From Psoroptes ovis (Eukaryota > Arthropoda > Arachnida > Sarcoptiformes > Psoroptidae): a DNA stretch of 64,000 nt. Of this stretch, positions 13,009 to 24,241 are shown piece by piece. Position numbers and translations under genes: made by a program. The notes beneath the pieces are model-generated. The model did not search any database, was not told the origin of the DNA, and saw nothing but the letters and a program-made list of their open reading frames with translations. Position 1 is the first letter of the stretch, and each line of letters begins with the position of its first letter. The stretch lies in the NCBI GenBank assembly GCA_002943765.1, contig PQWQ01000005.1, positions 3,783,001 to 3,847,000 of the forward strand. Reading direction: 5' to 3'.

Positions 13009-14458
13009 CAGTGCCGGTCCTAGAATTTTTCCATGTGTGTGCGAAAATCAATCGGCGCCTTAGCACATATTGTGAGGAAAACCAAAATAACTTACATTTC
13101 ATTGCACCAAATTTTACGTAAGACTGATGGAAGCCTTTCTGGCCTTCAATTTCGCGAATTCTCGTCTTAATTCGTCGAGATTCAATGACTGTGCCATCGA
13201 ATTTTCGATCGAAATTATGGCTAACCCATTCAGTCTTTCTTGGCTCATTGAAGAGCGCAAGTAGGTTACAATTAATTTTAATTTGGAGAATGATCGTTCT
13301 CCTTTTGCAACGGAGACAGGTAATGTTAATAATATTTGTATCGCTGTTTTCACGCTGGGAAAGATCTCTTCCAATTCATAGCTCAATATCCATTCGAGGA
13401 TATCTTCGGGATGAATTATGTCAGGCAATTTTCTCGCCAATAATTTCAATTCAACTGACAATTCAGCACCATCGATATCTTTTTCATCACCTTGCTTCAA
13501 CAGCGTTTCCAATGTGTTGCATTTTTCATTTACATCATCTGGTAATCCTTTGATGTTGTAAAGAAATTGGAATGGTTCCAATTTCTTGTATGCGATTGTA
13601 TTTTCCAATCCATTTTCTTCATCAACTACATTTTCGATTTCTACATTTGTGTCAGCGATTTCTGCTGCGCTTGACTCTCCAATTATTTCGACGCTATCAG
13701 ATTTATGTTTATCACCATCATCTAATTCAATATTTTTCTGATTCAATGACTCATGTTCTTCTCGGGGGCTCAAGATTTTAGGATCAGATTTTTCCATAAA
13801 CTCGCTAATCGTTCTTTGATTCTTCATTAATTCATCAAGTCTTTTTTTTATTAAGTTTGTTTTGTCAACCCGATAATTTACGTTTTTTTCCATCTCAAAA
13901 CTGGATTAATGCTAATTTAATTTTAAACTGGATTGCGATTAATTTAAATGAATGAGAGTATTCATTCAAGATTTACCTTAAATATGAATTGATTGATGTT
14001 GATACAATGGATCAAATGATTAACAACAATTTAATTGAATACAAGATTGAAGCCAAATTATTTAAAATTATTAAATCAAAATTTATTAAACAAATAAACA
14101 GAGGAATTTTTCAATTATCATTAATCGACAAGCAGAAAATTAGACTGTTTGTAAATTGTTTTACTGAAAGTATATAAAAGTTGTCAAATGCACAAGAATT
14201 GTCAAGGAAGAAAAAATTTCCGGAAACTTTTTTTCGAAAGAATTTATGGTATTCCAGGAAATTCCTCACAATATCAAAATTTGAAATAATAATTGACATC
14301 TAGATGCAATCAATAATAGTATCCTTTATTTTCTGCTCCAAAAAGGAATCAATTGAAGGAAAATTATTGCTGCTTTAATTTTGGAACCTTGCGGCGCCCT
14401 TTTTGACAGTTGCGCCTGTGTGCCCCGCACACTTCGCACACGCCTAGAACCGGCCCTG
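13009..14458 (-). mobile_element. Non-autonomous hAT transposon, 1,450 bp
   Basis: The left end reads CAGTGCCGGTCCTAG and the right end, inverted, CAGGGCCGGTTCTAG (13 of 15 identical). Both ends also carry a GTGTGCGAA motif further in. The element is bounded by perfect 8-bp duplications, ATCAACCA. Inside is one minus-strand ORF and a likely 70-bp 5'-leader intron: donor AAG|GTAAAT at 13976, acceptor CCAG ending at 13901, eight bases before the ATG. No frame covers the hAT catalytic core or a BED zinc finger, so this is an internal-deletion derivative that would depend on a full-length relative. The intact duplication argues against great age. Confidence 0.9.
13114..13893 (-). CDS. hAT-derived protein with C-terminal dimerisation domain only
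   Basis: 259 codons, uninterrupted, starting at the ATG eight bases after a good splice acceptor. Residues about 180-235 match the hAT C-terminal dimerisation domain of the ZMYM1/52-kDa-repressor-like group; the signature LPVSVAKGERSFSKLKLI lies at 191-208, followed by YLRSSMSQERL. Residues 1-60 are charged and probably helical, and 60-100 are acidic and probably disordered. The RNase-H-like catalytic domain and BED finger are missing; a full-length hAT transposase would be two to three times longer. In such transposases this domain mediates multimerisation, so a free copy could act as a repressor or could be host-used; both ideas are inference. The reading frame has stayed open although the protein cannot catalyse transposition. 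Confidence 0.75.
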   Translation of the reverse strand: MEKNVNYRVDKTNLIKKRLDELMKNQRTISEFMEKSDPKILSPREEHESLNQKNIELDDGDKHKSDSVEIIGESSAAEIADTNVEIENVVDEENGLENTIAYKKLEPFQFLYNIKGLPDDVNEKCNTLETLLKQGDEKDIDGAELSVELKLLARKLPDIIHPEDILEWILSYELEEIFPSVKTAIQILLTLPVSVAKGERSFSKLKLIVTYLRSSMSQERLNGLAIISIENSMAQSLNLDELRREFAKLKARKASISLT

Positions 14459-14466
14459 ATCAACCA
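14459..14466. repeat. Target-site duplication, right copy
   Basis: ATCAACCA immediately right of the hAT terminal repeat. Matches 13001-13008 exactly. Confidence 0.9.
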
Positions 14467-14815
14467 TAAAAATAATAATAATCATAATGATAATTATAAC
14501 ATTTCACTAATGATCACATTCATCAATTTTTATAGATCACCTATTTTCTTTCTATCGGTCTCTATGGCCCCTATTCACTGGTCCATCTCCTTGGCCATCG
14601 TTTGTGTTCATACAAATGAAATACAAATATCAAATAATAATGGTTATAATTGACCAGAATCGTAAATTCTTCAAATTATTATTAAAAAATACAAATACAT
14701 AATGATCATTCATAATTATTATTATTGGGTAATGATAATAATAATAATATTATAGACCATCGTTCTCACTAGATCATTATTGCTTCGGATTGTAAAAATA
14801 TCAAAAATTCATTTA

Positions 14816-14898
14816 TTAGGTTGTTGTCCGAAAAGTTCATTCTGCTCAATCCGATAGAGTTGTTAATAAAAATCGACAAGAACTTTCCGGACAACCTA
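14816..14898 (-). mobile_element. MITE type A, copy 15
   Basis: Inverted, with the extra TTG at the left end. The inner box has decayed to AAATCGACAAGAAC. Confidence 0.8.
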
Positions 14899-16321
14899 TT
14901 ACATTTCATTTGTTTGAATCGTTCAAAATATTATCGTTTCGGAACTGAAAATATGAACTTGATAAATTGTAAATTAGTGTGCATAAACAATCAAATGATG
15001 ATCATAAACGTATCATTATTATTATAATCATTAAAATTATCATTTCTATTCACTCAAATAAATCGATTCATTACAATCAATGATATATTTGTAATAATAA
15101 TTATTATTTTTCAGATTTGCAAAAAAACATGAGAATCGTTAATGTTTTCTTCGATGATATTTTGCAAACAATCATTAATGATCATCATCATCGAGCGAAT
15201 GACATTGAATGGATATCAATGACTAAAGAAATGAAATGAATTTGAAAAAAAAAATCTGTGAATAAGGAATATGGCAAGATTCTTTCATCAATGAACGGTG
15301 ATGGTGGAAAAAGTAATGATGAACATTTTAAAATATGGAAACGAGTGGGCCCAAATATGGTCTTATTATCATCTTTATTTTGATGATATGTTTTCTTTTC
15401 ATTACCCAATTTTCGTTCGATGTTTTTGCAATTTTTTTTGTTTGATTCCTTGTGTGTTTACTTCTGATCTTAAAGATGATGATAATGATGATCGTATAAT
15501 CGTCAAAAATTTACCAGAAAAAAAACGTTTTCTTAAGTAAAAATCTTATATTTTTATATAAGATGTCAAAGCAAAGAAAACGAAAGGAAAAATTCGTGCC
15601 TAGAATTTATCATCAAGTTTGTTTTCTTTGGATTTTTCTTTGAAAAAAAAAGATTTTCAAAAAAACAAATTTCAAATTGATCCATTTCATTTTCTTCAAA
15701 GATTTCAAAGATATCTAGAAGAATTAGTACAAATTATAATGAAAATATCATGATAATAATAATCAATTCAATTTCTTCTATTTAAAATGAATTGAATGAA
15801 AGCTTATTCGCAAATATTCTTAGCTATGAATTGACTTGGTGAATTCATTCATTTTGTCAAAGACCACTATCACGGTAATTGAATAGGTTTTTCTTTGTTG
15901 ATGGAAGGAAAAATAAAGTCTTAAGAAATTGTCATTGACACACACACACACAAACATGTATTCGCATTCAAAGATCACCAAGATTAAATGGTAAAAGTAC
16001 TCGAAATATTTGATTTTTTCATCATTTTTTGTGGAATAAAGAATATAAGTCTTTCAATGATTTTCTAGGGCTATGGATTCTGGGTTCTGATTCGGTGGAT
16101 CATTTTCCAGAATATTTTTGTTTTCAGATAAAATTTTAAAATGAAATGAATTCTGCTTCATACGATTTCAACGATTCGGTACTGTGTTTGGCCCTCGATT
16201 CTCATGGTTCCAGATCAATTCATTTCGACTAATGTTTTTTACCTATGAAAATATATCTGCATTCATAATGATATGGTGAATTTGAATTTATGGATTTATG
16301 GAACAATCAACAAATAACGTA

Positions 16322-16406
16322 TTAAGTTGTCCGAAAAGTTCTAGCCGATTTTCATCAAGCAACTCTATTGATGCAAGCGGAATAAACTTTTCGGACAGCA
16401 GCCTAA
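16322..16406 (+). mobile_element. MITE type A, copy 16
   Basis: Flanked by TA on both sides. The extra triplet is at the right end (GGACAGCAGCCTAA). Confidence 0.8.
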
Positions 16407-16730
16407 TAGTGTATTAGGTACATTCATTTTAAATGTATAGCGAGGAATGTTTCGATCATTATTATTATTATTATTAACATCATTTATTATTTCGTAATAT
16501 GAGATATTTGAATCATTACTACTATTGAAAACCATTTTTGTTGCATGAAATGATCAAATTCTCTATTGATTCTCTCCATGACTATCGATTGTAAAATTTT
16601 TAGAAGAAAAAGAGAATCAAACAAATAATGATAATCGAATCAATGATCCTGTAAAGGTGAATTTTTGCTTCAGTATTCGTCTCATTCATTCATTTTGTAT
16701 TTTTCAAAAATATGAATTCATATTCATATA

Positions 16731-16818
16731 TTAGGTGGTTGTCCGGAAAATTCTGGCTGATTTTCATGAGCAACTCTATTGTGATTAAGCGGAATAAACT
16801 TTCCGTACAACAACCTAA
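16731..16818 (+). mobile_element. MITE type A, copy 17
   Basis: 88 bp, the longest unbroken copy. Extra triplets occur at both ends (GGTGGTTGTCCGG and GTACAACAACCTAA). Confidence 0.8.
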
Positions 16819-16910
16819 TTCATACATACAAATCCAATTGTAAATGTAATAAATTTTTTTTTATGAAGCAATATTCTCGTTGCTGCTTCTGCATATGTTT
16901 CTTCTATTAT

Positions 16911-16993
16911 TTAGGTTGTCCGAAAAGTTCATTCGGCTTAATCACGATAGAGTTGCTCAATGAAAATCGGCCAAAACTTTTCGGACAACTTAA
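16911..16993 (-). mobile_element. MITE type A, copy 18
   Basis: Inverted, 92 bp from the previous copy. Near-consensus, with the longer spacer (TTAATCACGATAG). Confidence 0.82.
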
Positions 16994-17160
16994 TTCATTT
17001 CATTTTTTTTTTCATAAATATGACAAATCGATTTCATGCGTATTCATTTTTCTGCGTCTTCATCTGCACCAATTCTTTTTCATTCAAATGACTATTAAAT
17101 TCATTATCAAATGAACAATGAAATTATAAGATGAAACATAAGTCTCATATGCAAAATATA

Positions 17161-17241
17161 TTAGATTGTCCGAAAAGTTCATTACGGTTAATCACAATAG
17201 AATTGCTCAATGAAAATCGGTCAGAACTTTACGGACAACCA
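17161..17241 (-). mobile_element. MITE type A, copy 19
   Basis: Inverted, third of a cluster of three. Right end reads ACAACCATTGAATA instead of ACAACCTAA. Confidence 0.78.
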
Positions 17242-17727
17242 TTGAATAGTAGATAGCATTATTATCATTTGCCCACTCGAATTTTTATATTTTCAATATG
17301 GCAATTTTAATAATATTATCATTATTATTATTCAGATATTGTCATTTGTATAATTCTCATTCGTATTCTTACTGTTATTACAACAGAAATAATGATAATA
17401 ATAATGAAGATAATATTCTCAAATTTTACTTTTTTCAATTCGAATAATATTAACGACGAACATATAATAAGATTGAGACCAAAGAAGGAAAAATCATTAA
17501 TACATTTTCAGTATAAAGTCTAATGTCAGTTGAGCAGTGTTCTAGGCCCTAGAATCTTGGAGAAAAACCGAATCGAATATTCAGTACAATTTCAGTGAAA
17601 TTTTTATCTCATTATTTCAAGATAAAAATTCAAGAATTAAGGAATTGAATTTAAAATAAAGAAATTAAAATATAATTTGTTTAAATATGAAATGGTGAAT
17701 GAATGAATGAATTCATTGATTGAAATA

Positions 17728-17809
17728 TTAGGTTATCCGAAAAATTCTGGCCGATTTTCATCAGCAACTCTATCGTGACTAATCGGAATGAACTTTTCGG
17801 ACAGCCTAA
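17728..17809 (+). mobile_element. MITE type A, copy 20
   Basis: TA-flanked. Left repeat GGTTATCCGAAAAATTC, right repeat CGGACAGCCTAA. Confidence 0.8.
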
Positions 17810-18256
17810 TATTTTTGTGACTAAGAAATTGTGAAAAACACCGAAAAAACTCAATAAATGTCACAGGTATTCATTTCACTGACTTTAAATGACAATTATT
17901 GATTGACATATTGTTGTTTGGCAGCAAATTGACATGAAAATTTTTCGGATACAAATATAAGATGATAGAAAAAATTAGACCCTAGAAAACCAAGGAAAAC
18001 CCACAGCAAATTGTTCAAAATTGATATCGAAATTCTTGCAAATTCATGCAGTGAAAACATCTTTCGGGAGTGGAGTGGAAAAATCAATACAATTTTCCAG
18101 GGTTTTCTCATTGAATTTTTTAGGGTTTTCATTTAACTTTCATTCTTCCCGGCCTCTTAAAAATGGTACTTATTTATTTTCTGTTTATTTCTCATAGTAA
18201 AATCTATTGGGAATTTATTATCATTATTCTTCAATAATCATTCATTCATTGATGTA

Positions 18257-18336
18257 TTAGGTTATCCGAAAAGTTCTAGCCGATTTTTAAATAATTTTCT
18301 ACCATATAACCGGCAAAAACTTTTCGGACAACCTAA
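18257..18336. mobile_element. MITE type B, copy 21
   Basis: Left inner arm TTCTAGCCGATTTTT and right inner arm TAACCGGCAAAAAC make a long imperfect palindrome. TA-flanked. Confidence 0.78.
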
Positions 18337-18431
18337 TAGGTTTTTTCTATGGTTTGCTAGCTTGCTTGGTTCATCTACTACCCACATTTGGATCAAATAA
18401 AAATTTATCCTTTTTTTCTGGTTTGTTTGTA

Positions 18432-18512
18432 TTAGGTTGTACGAAAAGTTCATTCGGCTTAATCAATAGAGTTGCTCGATGAAAATCGGCCAAAACTTTT
18501 CGGACAATCTAA
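18432..18512 (-). mobile_element. MITE type A, copy 22
   Basis: Inverted, 95 bp downstream of a type B copy. Left end TTAGGTTGTACG, right end GGACAATCTAA. Confidence 0.8.
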
Positions 18513-18925
18513 AATTTAGTGCAGCATCTAAAAAAATGAATGAATGAACGAACAAATAAGCAAAATGAAAAAAGACAGAGCAATGATTTGCAATTATTGA
18601 AAAACAACGAGTATTTTTGCCGAGTATCTTTGTGCTTAGTGAAGTAACACTGAATAATAATTTTCTCGTTGTTGTATCAGTTCACTGCTATCATTTCGCT
18701 GCGAAATCCTTGTATTTATTTCATTTTTTTCTACGGGATTTTCTCATGTTTTATTTCATTCTCAATTTTTTAATGTTTTTTTCGGCTTGAATCGCATAAG
18801 CATTGTTTTGGTCGATTATTGATCGATTTTTTCATTCCATCGAGTGCTTTTCTTTATTTCATTTCATTTCTTCATTTTCAAAATGATAATTTCTTTTTTT
18901 TTTGCCGAAAAAGTTGGCGAAAATA

Positions 18926-19010
18926 TTCAGTTGTCCGGAAAGTTCTAGCCGATTTTCATCAAGCAACTCTATTGTGATTAGGCCGAATGAACTTTTCGGA
19001 CAACCTTTAA
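18926..19010 (+). mobile_element. MITE type A, copy 23
   Basis: Left end TTCAGTTGTCCGG, right end GGACAACCTTTAA. Longer spacer class (TTGTGATTAGG). Confidence 0.78.
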
Positions 19011-19115
19011 AATATATTCTTTCACATGAGAATTTTTTCAATTTTTTCAACTAAAATTCATATGAGTTTTATCAGTTTTTATTTTTCAATTTCAATCTCA
19101 TTTCACGTGAATGTA

Positions 19116-19199
19116 TTAAGCTGTCCGTAAAGTTCTGGCCAATTTTCATCAAGCAACTTTATTGTGATTAAGCCGGATGAACTTTTCGGACAACCTTAA
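19116..19199 (+). mobile_element. MITE type A, copy 24
   Basis: Left repeat has the CCGTAAAGTT variant. Right end GGACAACCTTAA. TA to the left. Confidence 0.8.
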
Positions 19200-19608
19200 T
19201 ATTTTATTTTTCTTAAATTGAAATTTCTTTCAATTTTTGAATTGTTGAAAACAAAAAAAAAAAATAAAGCAAATCGTCGTTGAGAGAACAACCGGCATAG
19301 ATTTTTCTCAGACTTATGACAGAATTTTTAATGTTTCATATTTTTTTCCCATTAGTTTCAACCATAGTTTTCAATATGGATTTTTTCCACCATTCTTTGC
19401 TTTTACAGCTTGACGAACATTGATTTTTCCATAAATTTTTTTTTCGGGTAAAAAGTAATTCAAAAATGAATAGATTGTTTCATTTTTTTTTCATATTTTT
19501 CATTGAATTGTCTCTTCATATTCATAGCATTATTTAAAGAGCACAAATGGCAATGATTTTTTGCCACTTTTCGACTTTGAATAAAATGAGAAATAAATAT
19601 TAAAATAT

Positions 19609-19691
19609 TTAGGTTGTCCGAAAAGTTCATTCGGCTTCAATCACGATAGAGTTGCTCATGAAAATTGGCCAGAACTTTTCGGACAACTTAA
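19609..19691 (-). mobile_element. MITE type A, copy 25
   Basis: Inverted, near-consensus, ending GGACAACTTAA then TATT. Confidence 0.8.
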
Positions 19692-19921
19692 TATTATAAT
19701 GGAAAAAAATTGAAATACAGCTTTCTAGCACGCATTTACCGTATAACCTCTTCATCGTTTTGCCACTGAATTCACGGCGTAAATGATTATTAAATATTTA
19801 AATATTTGAAATAAAACGATTCATTTCTCTCGCTGCCATTTTTGAAATGGAAAATAATTTTCAATATAAAAAAATCTCATCAAAAATTGAATTTTTAAAT
19901 GTTGATTTACAAAGAATATAT

Positions 19922-20002
19922 TTTGGTTGTCCGAAAAGTTTTGGCCGATTTTCATTCAGCAACAGCTATTGATAAAGCCGAATGAACTTTTCGGACAACC
20001 AT
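19922..20002 (+). mobile_element. MITE type A, copy 26
   Basis: Ends ACAACCATTGAATA. It is enclosed by an exact 18-bp direct repeat, ATTTACAAAGAATATATT (19905-19922 and 20008-20025), unlike the usual bare TA. Confidence 0.8.
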
Positions 20003-21091
20003 TGAATATTTACAAAGAATATATTCGTGCTTACATATAATAATCATAATAATCAACAACACAGAGAAAGCGATAATATCGATCTGTTTTTGCATTTGTT
20101 ATAAAGGAACAATGATTTTTCGTTCAATAAATTTATATGAGAAGAATCGCATACAAACACACAAACACTCACAAAAATAATAAATGAATAATCATGTGAA
20201 ATGATTCTCACACCCATTTCATCAAGCATTTACCATTTGTTTTAAGCACAAAGAACAAAAAAAATTATTCTTGAATTATTCTTGATGGTTCTTGTGTAGC
20301 ATTTGTGTTGTGACACGAAAAATTTTTAAGTTACGAATTTAAAGAACTTTATTCAAAGAGATCTATTGATTTTTGATACAATATGAATAATATGAATGTT
20401 TTACAAAAAATGATCTCGAAGATCTTTTTAAAATGAGAATTCTACAAATATTTATATGTTTTTCAAATTTTTCTTGTGTACAAAATTTTAGGATGAAAGA
20501 GAAAATTTAGTAGAAATAAAGGGTTAGAAGAAAGGAAAGGAAATTGTCGCGACATAGTCGGAACACTCAAAGGTTAGTTTATATTTACAGAATTCGGAAA
20601 TTCAGATATGATAAGGAAAATATTAAATGAAATTGAAAGTGGCGACAGAAAGGATTTAGAAAGGAATTTTGGTCAGTGAAAGTAAAAGAGCAAAGGAATG
20701 TTAATAATTAAAAACAAGGAAAGACTGAAAGAGAAAGCAATAAAATGAAAAAAAGGTGTTATATACATATGCTATCAAATATTTGAATAGCAAGCACACA
20801 TGGTCAAATGTCATTATCAGAAATGTCTATTCTTCGGCCATGGTGCAATAAAAAATTTTTATAAATGACAATTTTCAATTTTGTTTTCCCGACATGACGA
20901 CGCTTCATGGTCGGTCACGTCACACATTTGTGACTCTCTATTGCTGCAAGCAGGACAGATTTGTTTGTATACTTGGCTGCTTGTTACAATTATTATTACA
21001 CAAATAATAATGATGAAAAACAACCAAAAAGAATAATAATGTTGTTAGAAAATTATATGAATGGAATAAATGAATGGATGAATTTATTCTA

Positions 21092-21175
21092 TTAGGTTTG
21101 TCCGTAAAGTTCATTCAGCTTAATCGGATAGAGTTGCTCATATAAAAATTGGCCAAAACTTTTCGGACAACCAAA
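21092..21175 (-). mobile_element. MITE type A, copy 27
   Basis: Inverted. Left repeat GTTTGTCCGTAAAGTTC, degenerate right end ACAACCAAAAT. Confidence 0.78.
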
Positions 21176-21461
21176 ATATTTTTTGTACATTTATTTTAAA
21201 TGAAAAATGATAGTTTCTAATCGTATGAATTTGTTTCACATTTTTTTTTACATTCACCAAAATGAAAACAATGTCGAAAATTGGTCGATTCCGATTCATT
21301 TCTTCGTACAAATTTTCATACAAATTCACACCATACTCATGATGTTGATGATGGCCTCATGAATTTATTCGGTACTCGCAGCATTTAATGATCATTTATT
21401 TTTATTTTATTTTTTAAAAAATAATTTTTCTATTCATATTATTTCTATAGTTTCATTATTA

Positions 21462-21542
21462 TTAAGTTGTCCGTGAAGTTTTGGCCAATTTTCATGAGAA
21501 ACAGTCATTGATTAAGCCGAATGAACTTTTCGGACGATCTAA
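21462..21542 (+). mobile_element. MITE type A, copy 28
   Basis: TTAAGTTGTCCGTGAAG left end, GGACGATCTAA right end. Confidence 0.78.
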
Positions 21543-21734
21543 TGTTAACGAAAATTTGACTCTTTTAATGGAATTAATTCATACCTTTTAATTTTTTTCA
21601 CTTTAAAATATTACTACTGAAAAAAACAGCTTGAATCTAACATCTATTATCACATAAAGAAGTGGAAGAAAAATTTAGATTTATTCGTCTTTTACAGAAT
21701 GCATTTATTTCATCATTTGAGAGAAAGAGTATTA

Positions 21735-21815
21735 TATAAGTTCGTTCGGAAAGTTTTGGCCGATTTTCGTGGAAAACTCTATTGATTAAGCCGAATAAAC
21801 TTTTCGGACAACCTT
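21735..21815 (+). mobile_element. MITE type A, copy 29
   Basis: Left repeat diverged to AAGTTCGTTCGGAAAG. Right repeat CTTTTCGGACAACCTT. Confidence 0.73.
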
Positions 21816-22225
21816 TCGAATATAATATGAACAAATTGCTGCTGCTGCATTTAAAAAAAAATCAATGACAACTGAGAATGAATGAATGAAGCATATATGA
21901 AAAACAGACAGAAATGATGATTTTTCATTTGGTTATTGGCAGTGGTGTCACAATATATTGGTTTTAAATCACATTCTGATTCTGATTCTGATTTGTTCGC
22001 ATACAAATTCCTTATGTGAGATGCACATAAATACATGTCATTATCGTTGATTTGATGATGACAATTTTTCCAATTTTCTGTCTTATTTCAGTGATAACCG
22101 TAGAAGGAATATATTTCATCATCAAAAATTTATCATTCAATTATTTGGCAACGAATATTTTTATGGGAAAATGGCTACAAAGAAATGCATCATATTTTTT
22201 CAACAAAGAAATGCGAGTAAAATAT

Positions 22226-22306
22226 TTGGTTGTCCAAAAAGTTCTGGCCGCTTTTCATGAAATACTCTATCGTGATTAAGGAGAATGAACTTTTCGGACA
22301 ACCTAA
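22226..22306 (+). mobile_element. MITE type A, copy 30
   Basis: Left end TTGGTTGTCCAAAAAG, core CTATCGTGATTAAGG, canonical right end. Confidence 0.78.
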
Positions 22307-23129
22307 TGAAAGAATTTCAAGGTTTTTGAATTTCTTAAATCGATCGAAATACATTTACGGTATTTGAACTTTGGTTTTTTGAAAAAATAATAGTTTTGGC
22401 TTATCATGTGATAATGGAAATCTCGGTTTCTTTGGTATTTCGTAAAATTTTGGAGAAAAAAATATGAGAAAAACAAAGGCTAAGATATCAATGTGAAATT
22501 TTCAAATTTTCTCAAAACATTTCATTTCTCAGCTCTCAAATCTATTATTTATTATTATTGAAAAAAATTGATTTGACATGTTTTTTATTTTTTATTTTTG
22601 ATGCTTCAATGAAGAATTTCATTTTTATTTTTTTTTCTTGAAGAATTTGAAGCCAATCAATATCGGATACCCGTGAATCATGAATATATGAACAAGGGAT
22701 ATACCTTATGGTGCTATGTTTGTTTTTTTTTCAAAAAATAAGTTTGGGCATTTCTGGAATTGAAAGAATAAGGGAAAAGGAATTCAATTTGTTTGTCTTT
22801 TGAATTAAATAATTTTTCATTTTTCAAAAGGTGCAGATACTGATATGATATGAACATTCATACAGTTCTATTCAATCGACAGCAGAAAACAGCAGGAGAA
22901 ATTGAATATTGAACCGAAAAAAAACGCCAAGAATATTCGTAGACATATGAGAATAATGGAAAAATATTTGATTACAACAAATCTGCATCGATTGATGTGT
23001 CAACAACACACCTGTCATGTGTTGTGTGTGTTCAATATCAGTGATAATAATAATAATAATAATAAACTCAGCATGTATTTGAGTGACATTTCACAGTCGA
23101 AAATTTAAATATTCAAAGCAATCAAATGC

Positions 23130-23183
23130 AATTGGAAATTGACATTAATTTTTCATCTGCAAAATTAATGTCAATTTCCAATT
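23130..23183. repeat. Perfect 23-bp inverted repeat with 8-nt loop
   Basis: The left arm (23130-23152) starts AATTGGAAATTGACATTAA, and the right arm (23161-23183) is its exact reverse complement, separated by TCATCTGC. It is unrelated to the MITE family. Transcribed, it would form a strong stem-loop. Confidence 0.85.
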
Positions 23184-23422
23184 CAAATCAAACTTGAAAT
23201 GATTCAAAATCAATGGTAATTGAGCTGAATAATTGAAATACGAATGAATAATTTAATACGATTCAGAATAATTGATTTGAAAAATTTCTTTAATTATCGA
23301 ATATATACTAATAGAAGGTTATAGATTTATTTAAAAACTCAAAGGTGAATTGTTCAGCATCAGTTTCAAAGACAAATTGACGAAAAATTGATAATTAAAA
23401 ATCGAAAAAACATTTCACTTAC

Positions 23423-23693
23423 TAATTAATGATCGAAATTTAATTGTTGCCGTAGCGATGTATTGTTGTTCATTCATTATAATTATCATTATTATCATTA
23501 ACATGATTATTAATTTGATCGATTTGATATTGTTGATGTTGATCAATTTTAAATTAACGATCGTTGATGATAATGATGTCGATGATGTCAATAATTGATG
23601 TGAAGCTCTTGCTGGTGTTGTTGTTTGTCGCTGTTTTTGTTTTCGTTGTCGAAGCCAATTATCGAAATCTTCAAACGCAACCCTTTTGGGCAT
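23423..23693 (-). CDS. Candidate first coding exon, unknown gene
   Basis: The frame opens with an ATG in a purine context (CCAAATGCCC) and encodes MPKRVAFEDFDNWLRQRKQK, a charged and plausible protein N-terminus. It then runs through ATC/ATT-rich low complexity and ends in IKFRSLI before the good donor TTA|GTAAGTG at 23422 (90 codons plus one base). I do not recognise the protein and found no matching downstream exon. The low-complexity middle could be open by chance, so this is a candidate only. Confidence 0.3.
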
Positions 23694-24241
23694 TTGGCAA
23701 TTCGTTTAAATGGTGATAATTATAATTTATGACAAATAAAAATTGGAGAAATGAATCGGTGAAATTTCACATTAAATTTCGGTGATAAAGGGTGAAAAAT
23801 ATTGAAACGATTTTCAACCCATGAACAACACAAATATGATTGAAATATATGTTTTAACCCTTTGCTCACTTTTTCTTAAAACTTTTGACAATTTTTCTTT
23901 GTTGTGTTTTGTACACTCAATTTCATCACAAATTGTTCAATGAAACCGTTGAAGCAAATTCATGTTCATTTATTTTATTTTATTTTCGATGGTGTTTCTT
24001 TGTGTTCACAGCGCCAAAAAACAAACAAAGGATCAAAGGGTTGAACTGGTGAAAAAATATGAAAAGTTTTTCATGGATTGTTCAAAGCATTTTTTCGGTG
24101 AATATTATTGAAATAATAGCAGTGTAATAATACCGAGCATTTGAAGTAAAAAAAATTTGAGGACCTAGAAGAGTAAAAAATCTGCGTGTGAAAATAATAA
24201 TAAAAAGAAAGGATTGAATATTATTATTAGAATATAAATAT

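Noticed and set aside
13185..13781. Plus-strand frames of 122 and 69 codons
   Set aside because: Shadows of the hAT ORF on the opposite strand.
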